Origin: Tolypeutes matacus
Taxonomy: Eukaryota > Chordata > Mammalia > Cingulata > Chlamyphoridae
Direction of reading: 5' to 3'
NCBI GenBank assembly: GCA_026826555.1
Contig: JAKSZT010054334.1
Coordinates: 27,847,048 to 27,911,047 of the forward strand
DNA: 64,000 bases
Shown: in pieces, positions 10,624 through 21,838 of the stretch
How the letters are laid out: each line of letters starts with the position of its first letter
Position numbering within the stretch: the stretch's first letter is position 1
The notes under the pieces: generated by a model
Told to the model about the DNA's origin: nothing
What the model saw: only the letters and a program-made list of their open reading frames with translations
Database searches by the model: none
Position numbers and translations under genes: made by a program

Positions 10624-10639
10624 TAAAATTCTCCATTTT
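10624..10639. repeat. Target-site duplication, left copy
   Basis: 'taaaattctccatttt' is repeated exactly at 10733-10748 on the far side of the SINE. Confidence 0.93.
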
Positions 10640-10732
10640 TTTTTTTTTTTTACCGGGAGGTCCCGGGGAACGAACCCGGGTCCCTCCATATGGGAGACGG
10701 ATGCCCAACCAGTTGAGCCACATCCGACCCCC
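10640..10732 (-). mobile_element. DAS-like SINE monomer, 16-bp target-site duplication
   Basis: Poly(T) at 10640-10651 followed by 'taccgggaggtcccgggg' and 'cgaacccgggtccctcc' is the reverse complement of the tRNA-derived SINE body; the B-box complement is at 10671-10681. The 16-base word 'taaaattctccatttt' occurs at 10624-10639 and again at 10733-10748 without mismatch. The short body, full ends and perfect duplication point to a fairly recent insertion into the older L1. Confidence 0.95.
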
Positions 10733-11584
10733 TAAAATTCTCCATTTTAACCATTTTTAAGTGTACAATTCAGTGACATTAATTATATTTACCATGTTGT
10801 GTTACCATCACCACCACCCATTACTAAAACTTTTTCATCACCCAAAAAGAGAAACTCTGTACCCATTAAGCAATAACTTTCCATTCCTCTTCCTCCCAGT
10901 TCCTAATCTAATTTCTATCTCTGAGAATTTGCAATTTCTAGATACCTTATATAAGAGATATCATACAATATTTGTTCTTATGTGTCTTGGTTATCCCGCT
11001 CAGCATAATGTTTTCAAGGTTCATCAACATGTAGCATGTCTCAGAACTTTATTCCCTCTCATGGCTGAATAACTTTCCATGTGTGTATATCACATTTTGT
11101 TTATCCATTCATCCATTAATGGACATTTGGGTTGTTTCCACCTTTTGTCTATTGTGAATAATGCTGCTGTCAACATTGGCATACAAGTATCTGTTTGAGT
11201 CAGTACTTCCAATTAGTTGGGGTATTACATAGAAATGAAATTGCTGGTCATATAATAATTCTATGTTTAACCTTCTGAGGAACTGCCAAATTGCTTTCCA
11301 TAGCAGCTATATTATTTTACATTCCTACCAGCAATGCAGGAGGGTTCCAATTTCTCAGCTTCCTCTTCATTGCTTGTTATTTTCCATTTTTAAAATAATA
11401 GCCATCCTAGTGGGTATGAAGTTAAATCTCATTGTGATTTTGATTTGCATTTCCTAATGACAAATGATGTTGAACGATCATTTCATGTACTTATTGGCCT
11501 TTTGTGTATCTTTTTTGGAGAAATGTCTATGCAAGTCCTTTCCCCATTTTTAAATTGGGTTGTTTGACTTTTTTTCACTTTGTA

Positions 11585-11745
11585 GTTTTTGTTGTTTAAT
11601 TTCTGTTCCTCTCACATGAATGCAAGCCCCATGAAGGCAGGCTCATGTCTAGTTTTTTTTTCTTTTTCTGCTTCACTCCTAATGCTATGCACATAGTAGA
11701 AATATGTTGAATGTGTGTTGAATAAATGAATGAATATATAATGCA
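11585..11745 (+). mobile_element. L2 LINE 3' end
   Basis: The text 'gcaagccccatgaaggcagg' (11623-11642), then 'tatgcacatagtagaaatat' and a '(TGAA)'-rich end near 11715-11735 follow the L2 3' tail with 'gagggcagggac', 'ggcacatagtagg' and 'tgaatgaatgaa'. Confidence 0.65.
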
Positions 11746-12799
11746 AATACATAATGTGGACATGTCATGAATAGACTTTATCACAACATTGTCTTATAAA
11801 TATTGCCTCATCATCATTCAATATTGTCCAAATGTATGACTTTTAAAACCTGAATAATTGTAAATGAATCATTTCCCCAACAATAGGGGTTGTTTCTAAA
11901 ATACAACAATGTGAGTTTCCTTCTCTTGAAGAGCCAAAATTTATAATGAAATAAATAGCCAAGGGTTTAATAGTTGAATTGGGCAGGCTGCATAATTCAA
12001 ACACTGGGTAATTAGCTCTTGAGTAAACAGGAATTGATACTATCTTGTTAGTGTGTAAGAAATATTAAATAATAACACCAAGTATAAAGTTTAATGTTTC
12101 TTATATATATTATAAAACTAATAAACCATTGACTATACACCTGAGGGCTACTGCCCCTTAACTTTTAATTTAAATTGATTTTATGATTAATTTATGAATG
12201 TTCAAAATATTGTGAAATGTAAAGGAGAAATGCAGCCTCATAAATCAATGTGTTCTGGATTGCCAGTTTAATTTCCATATTGATTTAGTGCCCAGGTTGG
12301 TGGTATCTAAAAGAAGGCATAAAGCATAGAGTCATCAGTAGATAAAGAATCAGATGAATAACATAAGGCCTTCCTCTGATTAATCTCCATGGTGGGCTGA
12401 TAAGCTAGATTTTTTTTTTTTTGGTTCATACCTCAACATCAGGATCACTTACATTTGTCGAAACTTTTGCCTTCATTATAGCTGAGGGTATATGGAAGAC
12501 AGTAGTGAATTTGGCCTCCTGATAAAAGAATGTAACACTATGATTTCAAACTTATTTTGTCATGCAAAAATATTATGCTTTCTAGTTACTGTAATCAGTA
12601 TGGAAACTAAATTTAATGGCCACGAAATTTGGGAATTGTCATTAACAGGAAACTTCATATACATATGTATTTGAAGGTATTAAAGAGTTAAGTTTTTATT
12701 GGTAGCATAGAATTATTTTTAATTTATGTTATCTTACTGGATTGATATATCCTTGTAAGCCAACTTTAAAATTATTTTTGGAAAAAGAATAAGAGAAAC
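11746..12799. other. Unique AT-rich non-coding DNA
   Basis: I see no gene or clear repeat. A 12-base T run ends near 12421. Confidence 0.4.
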
Positions 12800-12980
12800 A
12801 AACTAAGGAATAGCAGAAACTCTGGAGCCAAAATGTTTGGGATCCTCTCCTGTCCCCACCACTTAATAGTGGGGCAACCGTGGGCAAGTTACTAAATGAG
12901 ATAATACACATAAAGTACTTCTTGTGAGGCTGGACCTACAGGAATTGTTCGATCAATGTTAGCTGTACTCACCTAATAAT
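12800..12980 (+). repeat. MIR SINE
   Basis: 'gaaactctggagccaaaatg', 'caccacttaatag', 'gtgggcaagttactaaatga' and 'gttagctgt' follow the MIR consensus in order on the plus strand. A deletion removed the 'cctcatctgtaaaatg' part. Confidence 0.6.
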
Positions 12981-13446
12981 GACAACAACAACAGTAACAA
13001 TCATGGTACTAAGAATACACTTTTGAAATACAGGGGCTTCTTTGGGAGTTGGAGGTTGTCCTGAGTACTGTTGTGGCAACGGATGTAGGCCATTTTAAAT
13101 CAGCACACACCACTCAGAACTGAGTGGGAGAGAGTGTGGTCTACAGTGTGAACTGTGGTCTATGGTTGGTGGCAAGGCTCCAGGATGTGTAAGTTCATTG
13201 AGGGTGGTGGGCCACACTGTGGGAGATGTTTGCGTGAGATGTGGGGGGAGGTGTGGGAAGTGGGCAACATGGGAATCCCAGTGGGTTCCGTGTAATATTT
13301 TGGGTAATCTAAGCACCTCTTAAAATATATGTATATATATATATATAAATAACATTTTTGTAAGCAAATGCACATATATGCATATATATTTATATATCAT
13401 TTTGCAAATGTTTGTATATATTGTGAGAATTTTGATTCTTACCCAT
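12981..13446. other. Unassigned non-coding DNA with short TA tracts
   Basis: A G-rich part at about 13070-13290 is followed by a (TA)n patch at 13326-13348. No gene or repeat family is recognised. Confidence 0.4.
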
Positions 13447-13538
13447 AATAATAATAAAAAAAAAGAATTAAAAAAATAAAAAAATAAAAATAATAAAAAA
13501 AAATAAAAAAAATAAAAAAAGATTAAAAAAAAAAGAAT
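13447..13538 (+). repeat. (AAATA)n-like A-rich low-complexity tract
   Basis: About 90 bases of nothing but A and T except for a few G. It starts as ATA repeats and becomes irregular A4-9 T units. Confidence 0.9.
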
Positions 13539-13824
13539 ACACTGTGACATTTGTGACATAAGATAATTTCAAACTTCTATAAATAATATTTGTTTTAAAA
13601 TTTCTTTACCTTTTTTATTTATTTTATTTTAATTATTGAATGCTTATTTTGCACCATATGTAATTTTTTTAAATTACAGAATTGTAGGTTTACAGAAAAA
13701 TCATGCTTAAAATGTCTTTTTTTGGCATTTCTTCACCTCAAAACCGTAAGCCAGTAAATTCCCATTGTGTAACCCAACCTGTTTCATTTGCTTTGGCAGC
13801 CAGGAGAACTAAAACAGGTACATA

Positions 13825-14080
13825 CACACAGTAGAAAAGTATTCAGCCATAAGAAGGACTGAAGTTCTGTGATATTGAAAGCATTATGCTGAATGAAATA
13901 AGCAAGACACCTAAGGACAAATATTGTATGAGGTCACTTATATAGATATCTAGTAACAGATAATTCTCAGAGACAGAAATTAGATTAGAGATTACCAGGA
14001 GATGGGGGAAAAGAGGATAAGGAGTTTTTGTGTGGTGGGTATAGTGGATTTGTAAATAAAAATCAATTTTAAAAAATTCA
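13825..14080 (+). mobile_element. L1 LINE 3' fragment
   Basis: The text 'agtattcagccataagaagg' (13838-13857), 'agcattatgctgaatgaaat' (13880-13899), 'gacaaatattgtatgagg' (13916-13933) and 'ttaccaggagatggggga' is the end of ORF2 and the start of the 3' UTR of an old L1 in sense orientation. Confidence 0.85.
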
Positions 14081-14834
14081 AATTAGGGGTGGGCAAGGCA
14101 AATGTAAAGACTGACTTTAAAACTCTAAAAGTAGTCTCTACTCAGATTGACTTTGAATTCTCCAGCTACCTTAAAGAATCTAACAGGGCACAGAAGATGT
14201 GCCTTATGGGTGTGGTTTAGGTAAGATCTGGAGGAACTTTAGCCAGCAGACCCATTCTCAGAGGCAGGACTGGGCCTTATGCCAAAGAAGGGTAAATTAA
14301 AGCACATTTACCACTTTATGAATCATTTTTATGATTTCATATTTTAACCAGCTTTTCTAATTCATAATTTAGCCACGAGTTCTAGTTGTGTTGGATAAGA
14401 AGATTTCTATTGTACACCATAAGACAACAAAAAAATCTACAGATAATTATCAGATCTGTTGTTTTGTAGCAAACAAAGAAAGGCTAAATTACACAAGCAA
14501 ACAAGAGAGTCTAATATATAATGATTTTTATGACTGCTAAAAGTTAAAATAATAAAATGAAAACTGGGGTGAAATATTTAAATTAAATATTGAAAGAATC
14601 ATTAAAATATTAAAAATATTAAAGTAATTGAGATAAAGATATCTTTTACTTTTACAAGGAAAGCATCGATAGTCCTCAGGATCAGATAGAAGGGCCCTTA
14701 TTGTTGCGGCCTCTGCCTAATTCTCTAACTTTATCTCCTATCACCCTCTGGCGCCTCTTGTTTATGGAATGGGTCGTCTATGAGCACTGAAGGCACATGC
14801 TCCTCTAATCCTGTCATGCTCTCTCACATCATCA
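14081..14834. other. Unique non-coding DNA
   Basis: AT-rich DNA with a slightly GC-richer part near 14700-14830. No gene or repeat recognised. Confidence 0.4.
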
Positions 14835-15022
14835 TTAAATTAATAAATATTTATCAAGTACCAACTGTATGCCTGGCACTGGGTGATGGTCTCAGAACAT
14901 GGCATTGAACCTGTTGAAACATTCATTTACTTACTGATCTGTACCTCCCTCATTCCATCTCTCATCCATCTGTCCATTCTTTCAATTTTTCAATAATCAT
15001 TCATTAGTGTCAACTATGAGTT
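14835..15022 (-). mobile_element. L2 LINE 3' end, split by MLT1-like LTR
   Basis: 'aataaatatttatcaagtac' and 'ctgtatgcctggcactgggt' (14865-14884) match the reverse complement of the L2 tail. Text of the same type stops at 15020 ('gtcaactatgag') and seems to resume after the LTR at 15760-15780 ('ttgggcattatattggc'). Confidence 0.5.
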
Positions 15023-15759
15023 TGTAGATTAATTTTCTATTGCTGTTCAACAAATTACCACCAATTTGTCAGCATAAAATATCCATTTTTTGAACACACA
15101 GTTCTGTAGATTAGAAGTCCGGGCATAGCCTGACTTTGGTTCTCTGCTTAGAATCTCATGAGGCTCAAAACAAATTGTTAGCAGAACTGCATTCTCTTCT
15201 GAAAGCTCTGGAGGAAAATCCACTTCCTGGCTACTTCTTGTTGGGAGAATTCAGAGGTCCCCTGTCTGTCATCTGAGGGCTACTATATACTCTTTTTTTT
15301 TTTTTTTTTTTTTTTTAAGGGTTTAATTTATAGAAAATTTATTTTCTATTTTTAGAAGTTTAAAATCAATTTAACAGCCATTTTTGAAAGTATACTGTTG
15401 GATGGGGAACATGATACTGACTATATACTCTTAGAGGCCACACATTCTTTGGGGTAACTGCCTTGATCTTTACCCAGCAACAACAACTTAATCTTTCTTG
15501 TGCTTCAACCTCTGACTTTCTTTTCTGCAACTTGCCAGAGAAAATTCTCTGCTTTTTAGGACTCATATGATTAGGTGAGATCCACCTGGGTTATCACTCA
15601 TCATAAAGTCAGCTGTGCCATTTAACGTGACCTAACCACAGGAGTAGAGTCCATCAATTCACAACCCCAGGGATTCTATCTGGCTTTAACATAGGAGTGA
15701 GGGATGGGAGGCAGGATATCTTGAATCTTGGGTGCCATCTTAGAATTCAGCCTACCACA
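15023..15759 (-). mobile_element. MLT1-like LTR (ERVL-MaLR) carrying a retroposed insert
   Basis: The left end 'tctattgctgttcaacaaat', then 'cacagttctgtagattagaa' is the reverse complement of an MLT1-type LTR 3' end. The right end 'ttcagcctaccaca' closes with CA (15758-15759). The body is split by a 125-base insertion at 15295-15419 with a clear 13-bp target-site duplication. Without that insert the LTR is about 600 bases. Its own flanks do not show a clear 5-bp duplication. Confidence 0.75.
15295..15419 (-). pseudogene. Short retroposed 3'-end fragment of unknown transcript
   Basis: A T run (15293-15316) starts an insert bracketed by the 13-mer 'actatatactctt' at 15282-15294 and 15420-15432. 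Read on the minus strand the insert ends with AATAAA (complement of 15338-15343) about 21 bases upstream of a poly(A) tail, the normal spacing of a polyadenylation signal. It is about 100 bases long, lacks tRNA-like boxes, and does not look like L1 or the local SINEs. The simplest reading is a 5'-truncated processed copy of an mRNA 3' UTR. The source gene is not recognised; a short truncated SINE or L1 tail remains possible. Confidence 0.6.
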
Positions 15760-15954
15760 ATTGGGCATTATATTGGCTAATTCTACTTGAATTGATATGT
15801 CCTTGTTTTTTGTGTCCTTGTTTTGACTTTACCATGTGTTCCTTACTTTTTGTAGCATCATATACTTCAAAAGTCCCCTAAAATTTTATTGAGACAAATG
15901 GGCATGAAGAAACAAACAAACAAAAGCATATCATGGACATTTTAGAAAATTTAT

Positions 15955-16560
15955 TACAGCTTCGGTGAGTAGGATGAACTGTAGGAGGGGTTGTTTTCCT
16001 GGAGGCAGGAAAAACAATTGAAATATTAGGAGATGGGAATGATGATGTGGGTCTGATTCAAGGCAACACCAGTATGGACAGAGAGGAGAAGTCAAGAGGT
16101 AGAGGTATAATCAATAAGTCTGGAAAATAGAGTAATTTAGGATGGAACCCAATTTTTAGTTTCAGAATTGAATACATGATGGGGACTTAAAGTGATGATA
16201 AAGGATGTAGGAGAGAGATAATTGGGTGGGGGTGAGAAGAATGATTTCTAATTCAATTTTGGACCTGTTGAGTTTGGGTTGCCCATAGCACATTGCTTTG
16301 AAAATGCCTAAAATATTTGGATAAATGGGTCTTGGGCTCAGAAGAAAGACCTGGGCTTTACGTTCCGTTTTAGGTATGATATATGATATTTCCAGTGGAA
16401 ACCACAAGAAGGGTGATATGCCTCATGGTGAATATTTAAAACTGGGAAAGAAGTGGGCCAAAGACAGAGCGCTGAGGGACTTTAAAATTTAAAATGAAAG
16501 TAGTAGAACAAAGGAAGAAACAAAAATGTGTAGAAAGAAATCTGGATAAATCCTAGGGAG
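15955..16560 (-). mobile_element. L2 LINE fragment
   Basis: On the + strand, 'aattcaattttggacctgtt' and 'gagtttgggttgcccatag' (about 16251-16288), and later 'gaaagacctgggctttacg', match the reverse complement of the L2 region with 'ttttggacatgttgagtttg' and 'gaggtctgggctgg'. The purine-rich text before it fits further L2 DNA. Confidence 0.6.
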
Positions 16561-16639
16561 GAAAGAATTTTAAAAGGAATGCAGTAGAAAATTTGATGAT
16601 GATGATCATGATGAATAACCACAGTTATGGAGTATCTGA

Positions 16640-16855
16640 AAAGTATAAGACATTTTGCAATCACATTAAAAGCAAATTTTTAATTCTTACAACATTCCTC
16701 AATGGTAAGTAGTATCATTCCTGTTTTATATATGAAAAAATTAAGGCTTAGGGAGCCAAGGTAACAAGGAAAACCCTCGGCTTTACTGGGATTTAAACTC
16801 AAAGAAGTCTGGTGCTGAAACACATAATCTTTTTAACATGCTATACTACCTCCTT
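16640..16855 (-). repeat. MIR SINE
   Basis: 'attcttacaacattcctcaa', 'ttcctgttttatatatg', 'aattaaggcttaggga', 'tgggatttaaactcaaag' and 'aacatgctatactacctcc' follow the MIR reverse complement in order over nearly its full length. Confidence 0.7.
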
Positions 16856-17123
16856 ACATTAAGTGAGATAAGAACTAAAATAATATATCGCATGGACAGC
16901 TACTAGATCATATTTTAAGTAAGAAAAATTATTTTCATTGGCCTGGGCTGGAGCTTTAAGGGGGTGGGGGAGGATGCGTTTCTGTGTGTGTGTATGTTCA
17001 TTGGAGTTGAAATGCAAAAGGGAAGTAAAAATCTTTATAACGTGAGCTATATGTTCAAGGAGTTTGCCTACAAAGGGTATGTATGAGGTAGTAAAGAAAG
17101 GAGGGACAACATTAAGAGATAAT

Positions 17124-17165
17124 CGTTATGTTTTTGTTTTGTTTTGTTTTTTTCGTTATGTTTTC
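17124..17165. repeat. Duplicated word flanking a (GTTTT)n tract
   Basis: 'cgttatgtttt' occurs at 17124-17134 and 17154-17164 with only a T-rich (GTTTT)n tract between. It looks like a target-site duplication around a bare poly(A) tail on the minus strand, or a local slippage product. Confidence 0.5.
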
Positions 17166-17174
17166 ATTATTATC

Positions 17175-17700
17175 GGAGGTGGTATTTTTTTTTATTTGAG
17201 AAGTTGTGAGTCAACAAAACAATCCTCCATACCATACAGGATTCCCATACATCGTCCCACCACCAACACCTTACATTGTTGTGACACATTTGTTACAAAT
17301 GATGAAGGAACATCGTCATAATATTACTCCTATCTATAGTCCATAGCTTATATTTGGTGCATTTTCCCTACAAACCACCCTATTATTAACACCATGTATT
17401 AGTATTGTGTATTTGTTATAGTTCATGAGAGAAAATCTTCATATCTGTGCTATCACCCACAGTCCATCATTCACCTTGGGGCTCACTGTGTTATATGGGC
17501 CCTGCCTTGTTCAGTCCATTCAAAGTATATGCTCAGTGGTTCTCAGTTTCATCACAGAGTTGTGCTGCCATCAGCTCAGTCCATTTCAGAATGCTTTCAT
17601 TACTCCAAAAGGAAGAATCCCCTAACCCTTTATACCTCCCCTGTTTTGACCCTTAGCACTGATATAGTACCTTCTTTGCCATTGCTGTAAAAATATTACT
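17175..17700 (-). mobile_element. L1 LINE 3' UTR (xenarthran type)
   Basis: A T run (17188-17197) is followed by 'gattcccatacatc', 'caacaccttacattgttgtg', 'tattactcctatctatagtc' and 'gtattagtattgtgtatttg'. The same order is seen at 49945-50385 in the same orientation, so both are copies of one L1 3' UTR family on the minus strand. The sense strand ends in an A-rich tail. Only the 3' part is present. Confidence 0.75.
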
Positions 17701-17859
17701 TATTACAGTATATATGTTACATTAGTTGTATTTTCCCATGTAGGTGGTGGTATATTTTTATTAAAACAACGCATTATGCTAAGGTCCTATGTTTTGAGGA
17801 ATGACTCCATGGTTTGGGCTTCTTTATACTTGTGCTAATTAAGTCCTAGCTCTCTGCAC

Positions 17860-17985
17860 AAATCACTTAAGCTTCTAGTTTTTCTGTGATGTAATAATAA
17901 CACCTACCCTGTAGAGCTCCTAGGAGACTTACATAAGTTAACCTATATAATGTGCAAAACACAGTACTCATAATCATTTAGGTGT
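17860..17985 (+). repeat. MIR SINE, 3' half
   Basis: 'cacttaagcttctag', 'tttctgtgatgtaataataa', 'cacctaccctgtagagctcc' and 'gtgcaaaacacagtactcat' follow the plus-strand MIR 3' half. Confidence 0.55.
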
Positions 17986-19194
17986 GCACCCAACTATAAA
18001 CATTTTAAGAATAGTATTATTTAATTTTTTATTCCTGTAGTCAAGAACAGATCAGGTATTGAATGAGTGAATGAATGATATGTGGCAAGTATTTTTTTAC
18101 TTATCAACATCTCTTATTTTGATGATAAATCTCAAAGCTGTTTCCCCAACCCCTATACTGCTGAGCACAGAATTTCCACTCCATAAAGGTTTGCTGATTG
18201 GCCTAATGAAAAGCTAAGAGCGAGATTAATGTCAAACACTGAGTATTAATCATATGTAATGTGTTTATCTTTGTGTCAGGAATTATATATCTGCACTAAA
18301 AATAATCAAATGGATATTCAGAATATAATAACAGATACTAGTCAGGGCATAATAGTGCTTAGTTGATGATGAATGTATTGTAAGCAGAGAGTGAGATAGC
18401 TACTATTATTGATTGCTTTCCTATTGTTGGCTTTATATGTAGAAATTTTGTTGAAAATATATCTTTATGGTCATGACTGAATCAGGAGAAGGCAGGCTGT
18501 GTACTTGGAAGTTCTAATTTAATCCATCCACATAAGCAGCAGCTGTGGAATACCCAATGCAACCTGCCCATACCACACATGGGGCTTAATTATTGAGCCA
18601 CAGGGAATTGAAATCATCAAATCTTAGGGTCAAGTTCAATTAAACCGCACATATGAAGATATGGCTGACTTTGCCAAGAATAGATAAGATGAAAAGCAGT
18701 ATAGTAATTCTGTCAGCCCCAAAGCTACCCATGTTCACACACACCCACAATCTTCTGACTATAGGGTCATCTTTTAAAATAGAGGACAATACACAAATAT
18801 AACTAAAACTGATGCTTATGAAAATTTCTTCTGAATCATCATGTTTTCATTTTTAACATATCAATAAGAGAGTGTACTTCTTTCTTGAATTGCCAATACT
18901 AACTATTTAAATTGTTCAATAGTTATTTGTCAAGGTACCACCATTCACTCATATTGGGATTGCTGGGATCTTCCACTTCATTTATTCCTGCATCTGGTTA
19001 GGAATCAGGTCCTGTTACTTGGACCTATTGAAGATTTTTTCTATCAGTCTCTGAGCAGTCTCTTACTGCAGTTACATGGTCAGTCCTACATGACAATATT
19101 CCCAGCTCTTGGTACACCTCTGACATGTAGACACTCAATACATGTTTATTATACATCATCCTTTCCTTTCTATTCTCCCTTGCAGATGCATTAG
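17986..19194. other. Mostly unique non-coding DNA
   Basis: A short (TGAA)-like end at 18060-18080 may be an L2 tail remnant. The rest shows no gene or clear repeat. Confidence 0.4.
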
Positions 19195-19865
19195 TCCTTA
19201 TCATTGCTTGCTTAGAACATTGCAATAATGTAACCACTCTGTCTCTAGTTTTGCCTTAGCCAGTTCATCCTTCATATTGCTGCCAGAGTGATCTTAAAAT
19301 ACTAACTTGATCCTGTCTTCCTCTGATTAAAATTCTTTAACAGGTTCCCATTACCTATTGGGGAAAATCCAAACTTTATAGGCTGACATTGAAGGTCCTC
19401 CAAGATTGAGTCCCTGACCACTTCTGTTCATTGCTTCTTCCTTTTCTTCCCTGCTCCCTTCCTCCATCTCAGCAATCCTGTGCTTCAGCCACACTATTTA
19501 TGCTGATCCATCTTCCTGTATCTAATGTCCCTTACTGGTCAACCTAAAGGTCATTCATCTTGTTCTCAATACTTAACTCAAGACTCACCTCTTCTTTGAT
19601 GCTGATCCTCACCTCCAATTCCCAAAAAGATATGCACCTCCTGTGTATATTGTTTAGTCTGCTGTCAAAGCATTTATAACAATTTATTCCTTGGTTATAT
19701 TAATTTTTTATTTGCTTATATTAATTTTTTTATTTGTCTATATTCTGCTTCCCCTTCCAAACCATTTGACCAGAGACCCAATGGATTCATGTTGCATTCA
19801 CAGTACCTAATACAGAACCTGGGTATATAGGAGACATTTAATACATGTGTGTTAAATAATTGAAA
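19195..19865 (+). mobile_element. L2 LINE 3' end
   Basis: 'catattgctgccagagtgat' (19273-19292), 'ggttcccattacctattggg' (19343-19362), 'gacattgaaggtcctccaag' (19384-19403) and 'gcttcagccacactattt', then the tail with 'acagtacctaatacagaacc' follow the L2 3' kilobase on the plus strand over its full order. About 670 bases are present. Confidence 0.8.
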
Positions 19866-20364
19866 AGTTTATTGTTATATTTTCTAAATTATGACTCATT
19901 TGCTGAGCTAAAATTTAAGCTTGCAGTCAGAAATCACACCAGATACTATTTGAAAATTTTCCAGACAGCACTATTTTTGCATACACTTGATGCTTAATAT
20001 TGTTCATCATAGATGGTATTGTTGTCGATTTTCTGTAAGTTCCTGAAAAAATGATATGGCATGTTAGCTTTCCCAAAAGGTATAGCTCAGTTGAGAATGG
20101 GGATCAACAATCTTGTGAAGTTCCAGTATAATATAAGAAACTTAGCATAGTACTAGGACATAATAGAATAGCTGCCCAATCTGTATTGTTAATAAGTTCA
20201 GTAATTAACAACATGGGATGACCCTATATATGATTGAATTAGGTGCTGTCTACGTGTTGGAATTTCATTGGCTCCTGTTACTAGCTTTCTCCAGTGCTGC
20301 TGATAAAAGTAGCTGTCAACAACTTACACAGAAGCTGTTGGCTAAAAATTAAGTACCTGGACAT
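19866..20364. other. Unique non-coding DNA
   Basis: No gene or repeat recognised. Confidence 0.4.
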
Positions 20365-20701
20365 TGTGGTAAATTAACTATGGCCACAAATTCCTTACAG
20401 TTGCTCCCATAAGGAGGTGAAATATGTTTTCCATTTTTGCCCCCTTGAAATGCTGCCCAGGGACCACCATGTGGAGAAGAAGCCTCAGATGAAAGGCTCC
20501 AGAGGGAAGCCCCAGCTCAGCCCTCTGAGCTCAGCTCCAGCTGCCCTGTCAGCTGAATGCAGCCACATGAATAAGTCTAGGTGAGCCCAGCAGAAGAATC
20601 ATCCAGTCAACCCAGAGAGTTGTGAGAAAGAATAAATCATAGCTCCTTTCAGCCACTCAGTTGTAGGGTTGTTTGTTATGCAGTAATAGGTAACTGAGAG
20701 A
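20365..20701 (+). mobile_element. MLT1-like LTR (ERVL-MaLR), solo
   Basis: It starts 'tgtggtaaattaactatggc', and ends with 'ttcagccactcagttgtagg', 'gtttgttatgcagtaatagg' and 'taactgagaga'. An AATAAA (about 20632-20637) lies before the end, as in MaLR LTRs. The middle has 'agctgaatgcagccacatga' (20551-20570), a typical MLT1 segment. Some of the 5' half is deleted. The 5-mers beside it, 'gacat' and 'ggcat', agree at four of five positions. Confidence 0.8.
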
Positions 20702-21499
20702 GGCATGAAAACCAATGGCAGATTCTAGATTTCTTTTCCTAACCATCAAAGGTGTGGTGTAAACAACAAGATAGTCTTTTTAGGACACCAGAGATCCTGA
20801 ATTGAGTAAGGTTATTCAATGAGGTTATGAAGCATTTCCAGCTCACTATGACAAATGACAGAAATAGAAAAGACTTGAGGAAGCACACACTCACACACAT
20901 TGATTTTATAAATCTTAAATTCCTGTAAAATATAAGGCTAATCAAACAAATGTAAGAGTCATCTAAATGTTATAATGATTCAAAAATTAGAACAGTGAAA
21001 ATGTGGGTAAAATATTTAAAAACTGGCAACAAAACACTGGGGATTTTGAGAAAGAAATGCTGTGAAGTAGAAATCCATTAATGTTCAATAACTTCCCCTC
21101 AGCAGCTTCAAATTGAAGGAGTCAGTAACGGGGTCAGTTCTTTCCTTGAACCAAAATTCTGGCTCATTCAGAAGCCAAAGAAAAAACTAAGAAAACTTGA
21201 AGCCTAAGAGAGTCTTATTTAATTAGGATTGACTAGAAAATCTCTCAGAAAAATCTGTTTGCCACAATTCCTCCTTATGCCATTAAATGCATGCACAAAC
21301 AAGGTTTTAAAAATTCCTCTAGGGACTATATTAAGCATTTTGCTTTTCTGGTTACTTGTATTTAATCATAAAATGCTTTCAAACACACACATAATTTGTA
21401 GTTGGGTTTGCATGCTATTATGTTTAATCTTGACATATGTCCAGGGCCCAACAATTTACAAAGCGTTATCACATGCCTGATTCTCTCTGGTTTCACATA
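20702..21499. other. Unique non-coding DNA
   Basis: No gene or repeat recognised; AT-rich. Confidence 0.4.
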
Positions 21500-21630
21500 A
21501 TATCATGGGCTTGAAGATTATCTCCTTCTATAGGTAAGAAGAATGAGGGTTCAGAGTGTTAAATCATTTGTGTAAGTTTAAAGTCATTCAGCGGGTAAAA
21601 CCAGGATTAGCACACAGATATTTTCTTCTT
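21500..21630 (-). repeat. MIR SINE fragment
   Basis: 'ttctataggtaagaagaatg', 'gggttcagagtgttaaatca' and 'cattcagcgggtaaaaccag' follow the MIR reverse complement. Confidence 0.5.
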
Positions 21631-21649
21631 AATCCCCAAGAAATGAGTT

Positions 21650-21838
21650 ACATAATCGTGCTACATTAATAGCTAGTATTTATAGCTCTTATACTTCAGG
21701 CACTGTTAAAGTGCTCTATATCTATGCTAATACATTTAAAGCCCATACAGCAACCCTATGAGCTAAATACCATATACCTCATTTTACAGATAAGAAAGCT
21801 AGAGAGAGAAGTTAATGAATGTGTTTCACGTTGCACAG
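21650..21838 (-). repeat. MIR SINE, left part (split by LTR)
   Basis: 'tagtatttatagctcttata', 'ttcaggcactgttaaagtgc', 'caaccctatgagctaaatac' and 'tcattttacagataagaaag' follow the MIR reverse complement. It breaks at 'gttgcacag' and resumes at 22244 with 'cacagctagtaatgacagag'. Confidence 0.75.

Larger units (their letters stand above)
10575..11575 (-). mobile_element. L1 LINE 3' end (old L1M type), interrupted by a SINE
   Basis: After the SINE the sequence runs 'aagtgtacaattcagtgaca', 'caccaccacccattac', 'gtttatccattcatccatta', 'tctattgtgaataatgctgc' and 'ttccatagcagctatatt'. This is the reverse complement of the last kilobase of old mammalian L1 elements, covering the end of ORF2 and the start of the 3' UTR. 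It is on the minus strand, without its 5' end. The SINE at 10640-10732 splits it and is younger. Confidence 0.88.
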
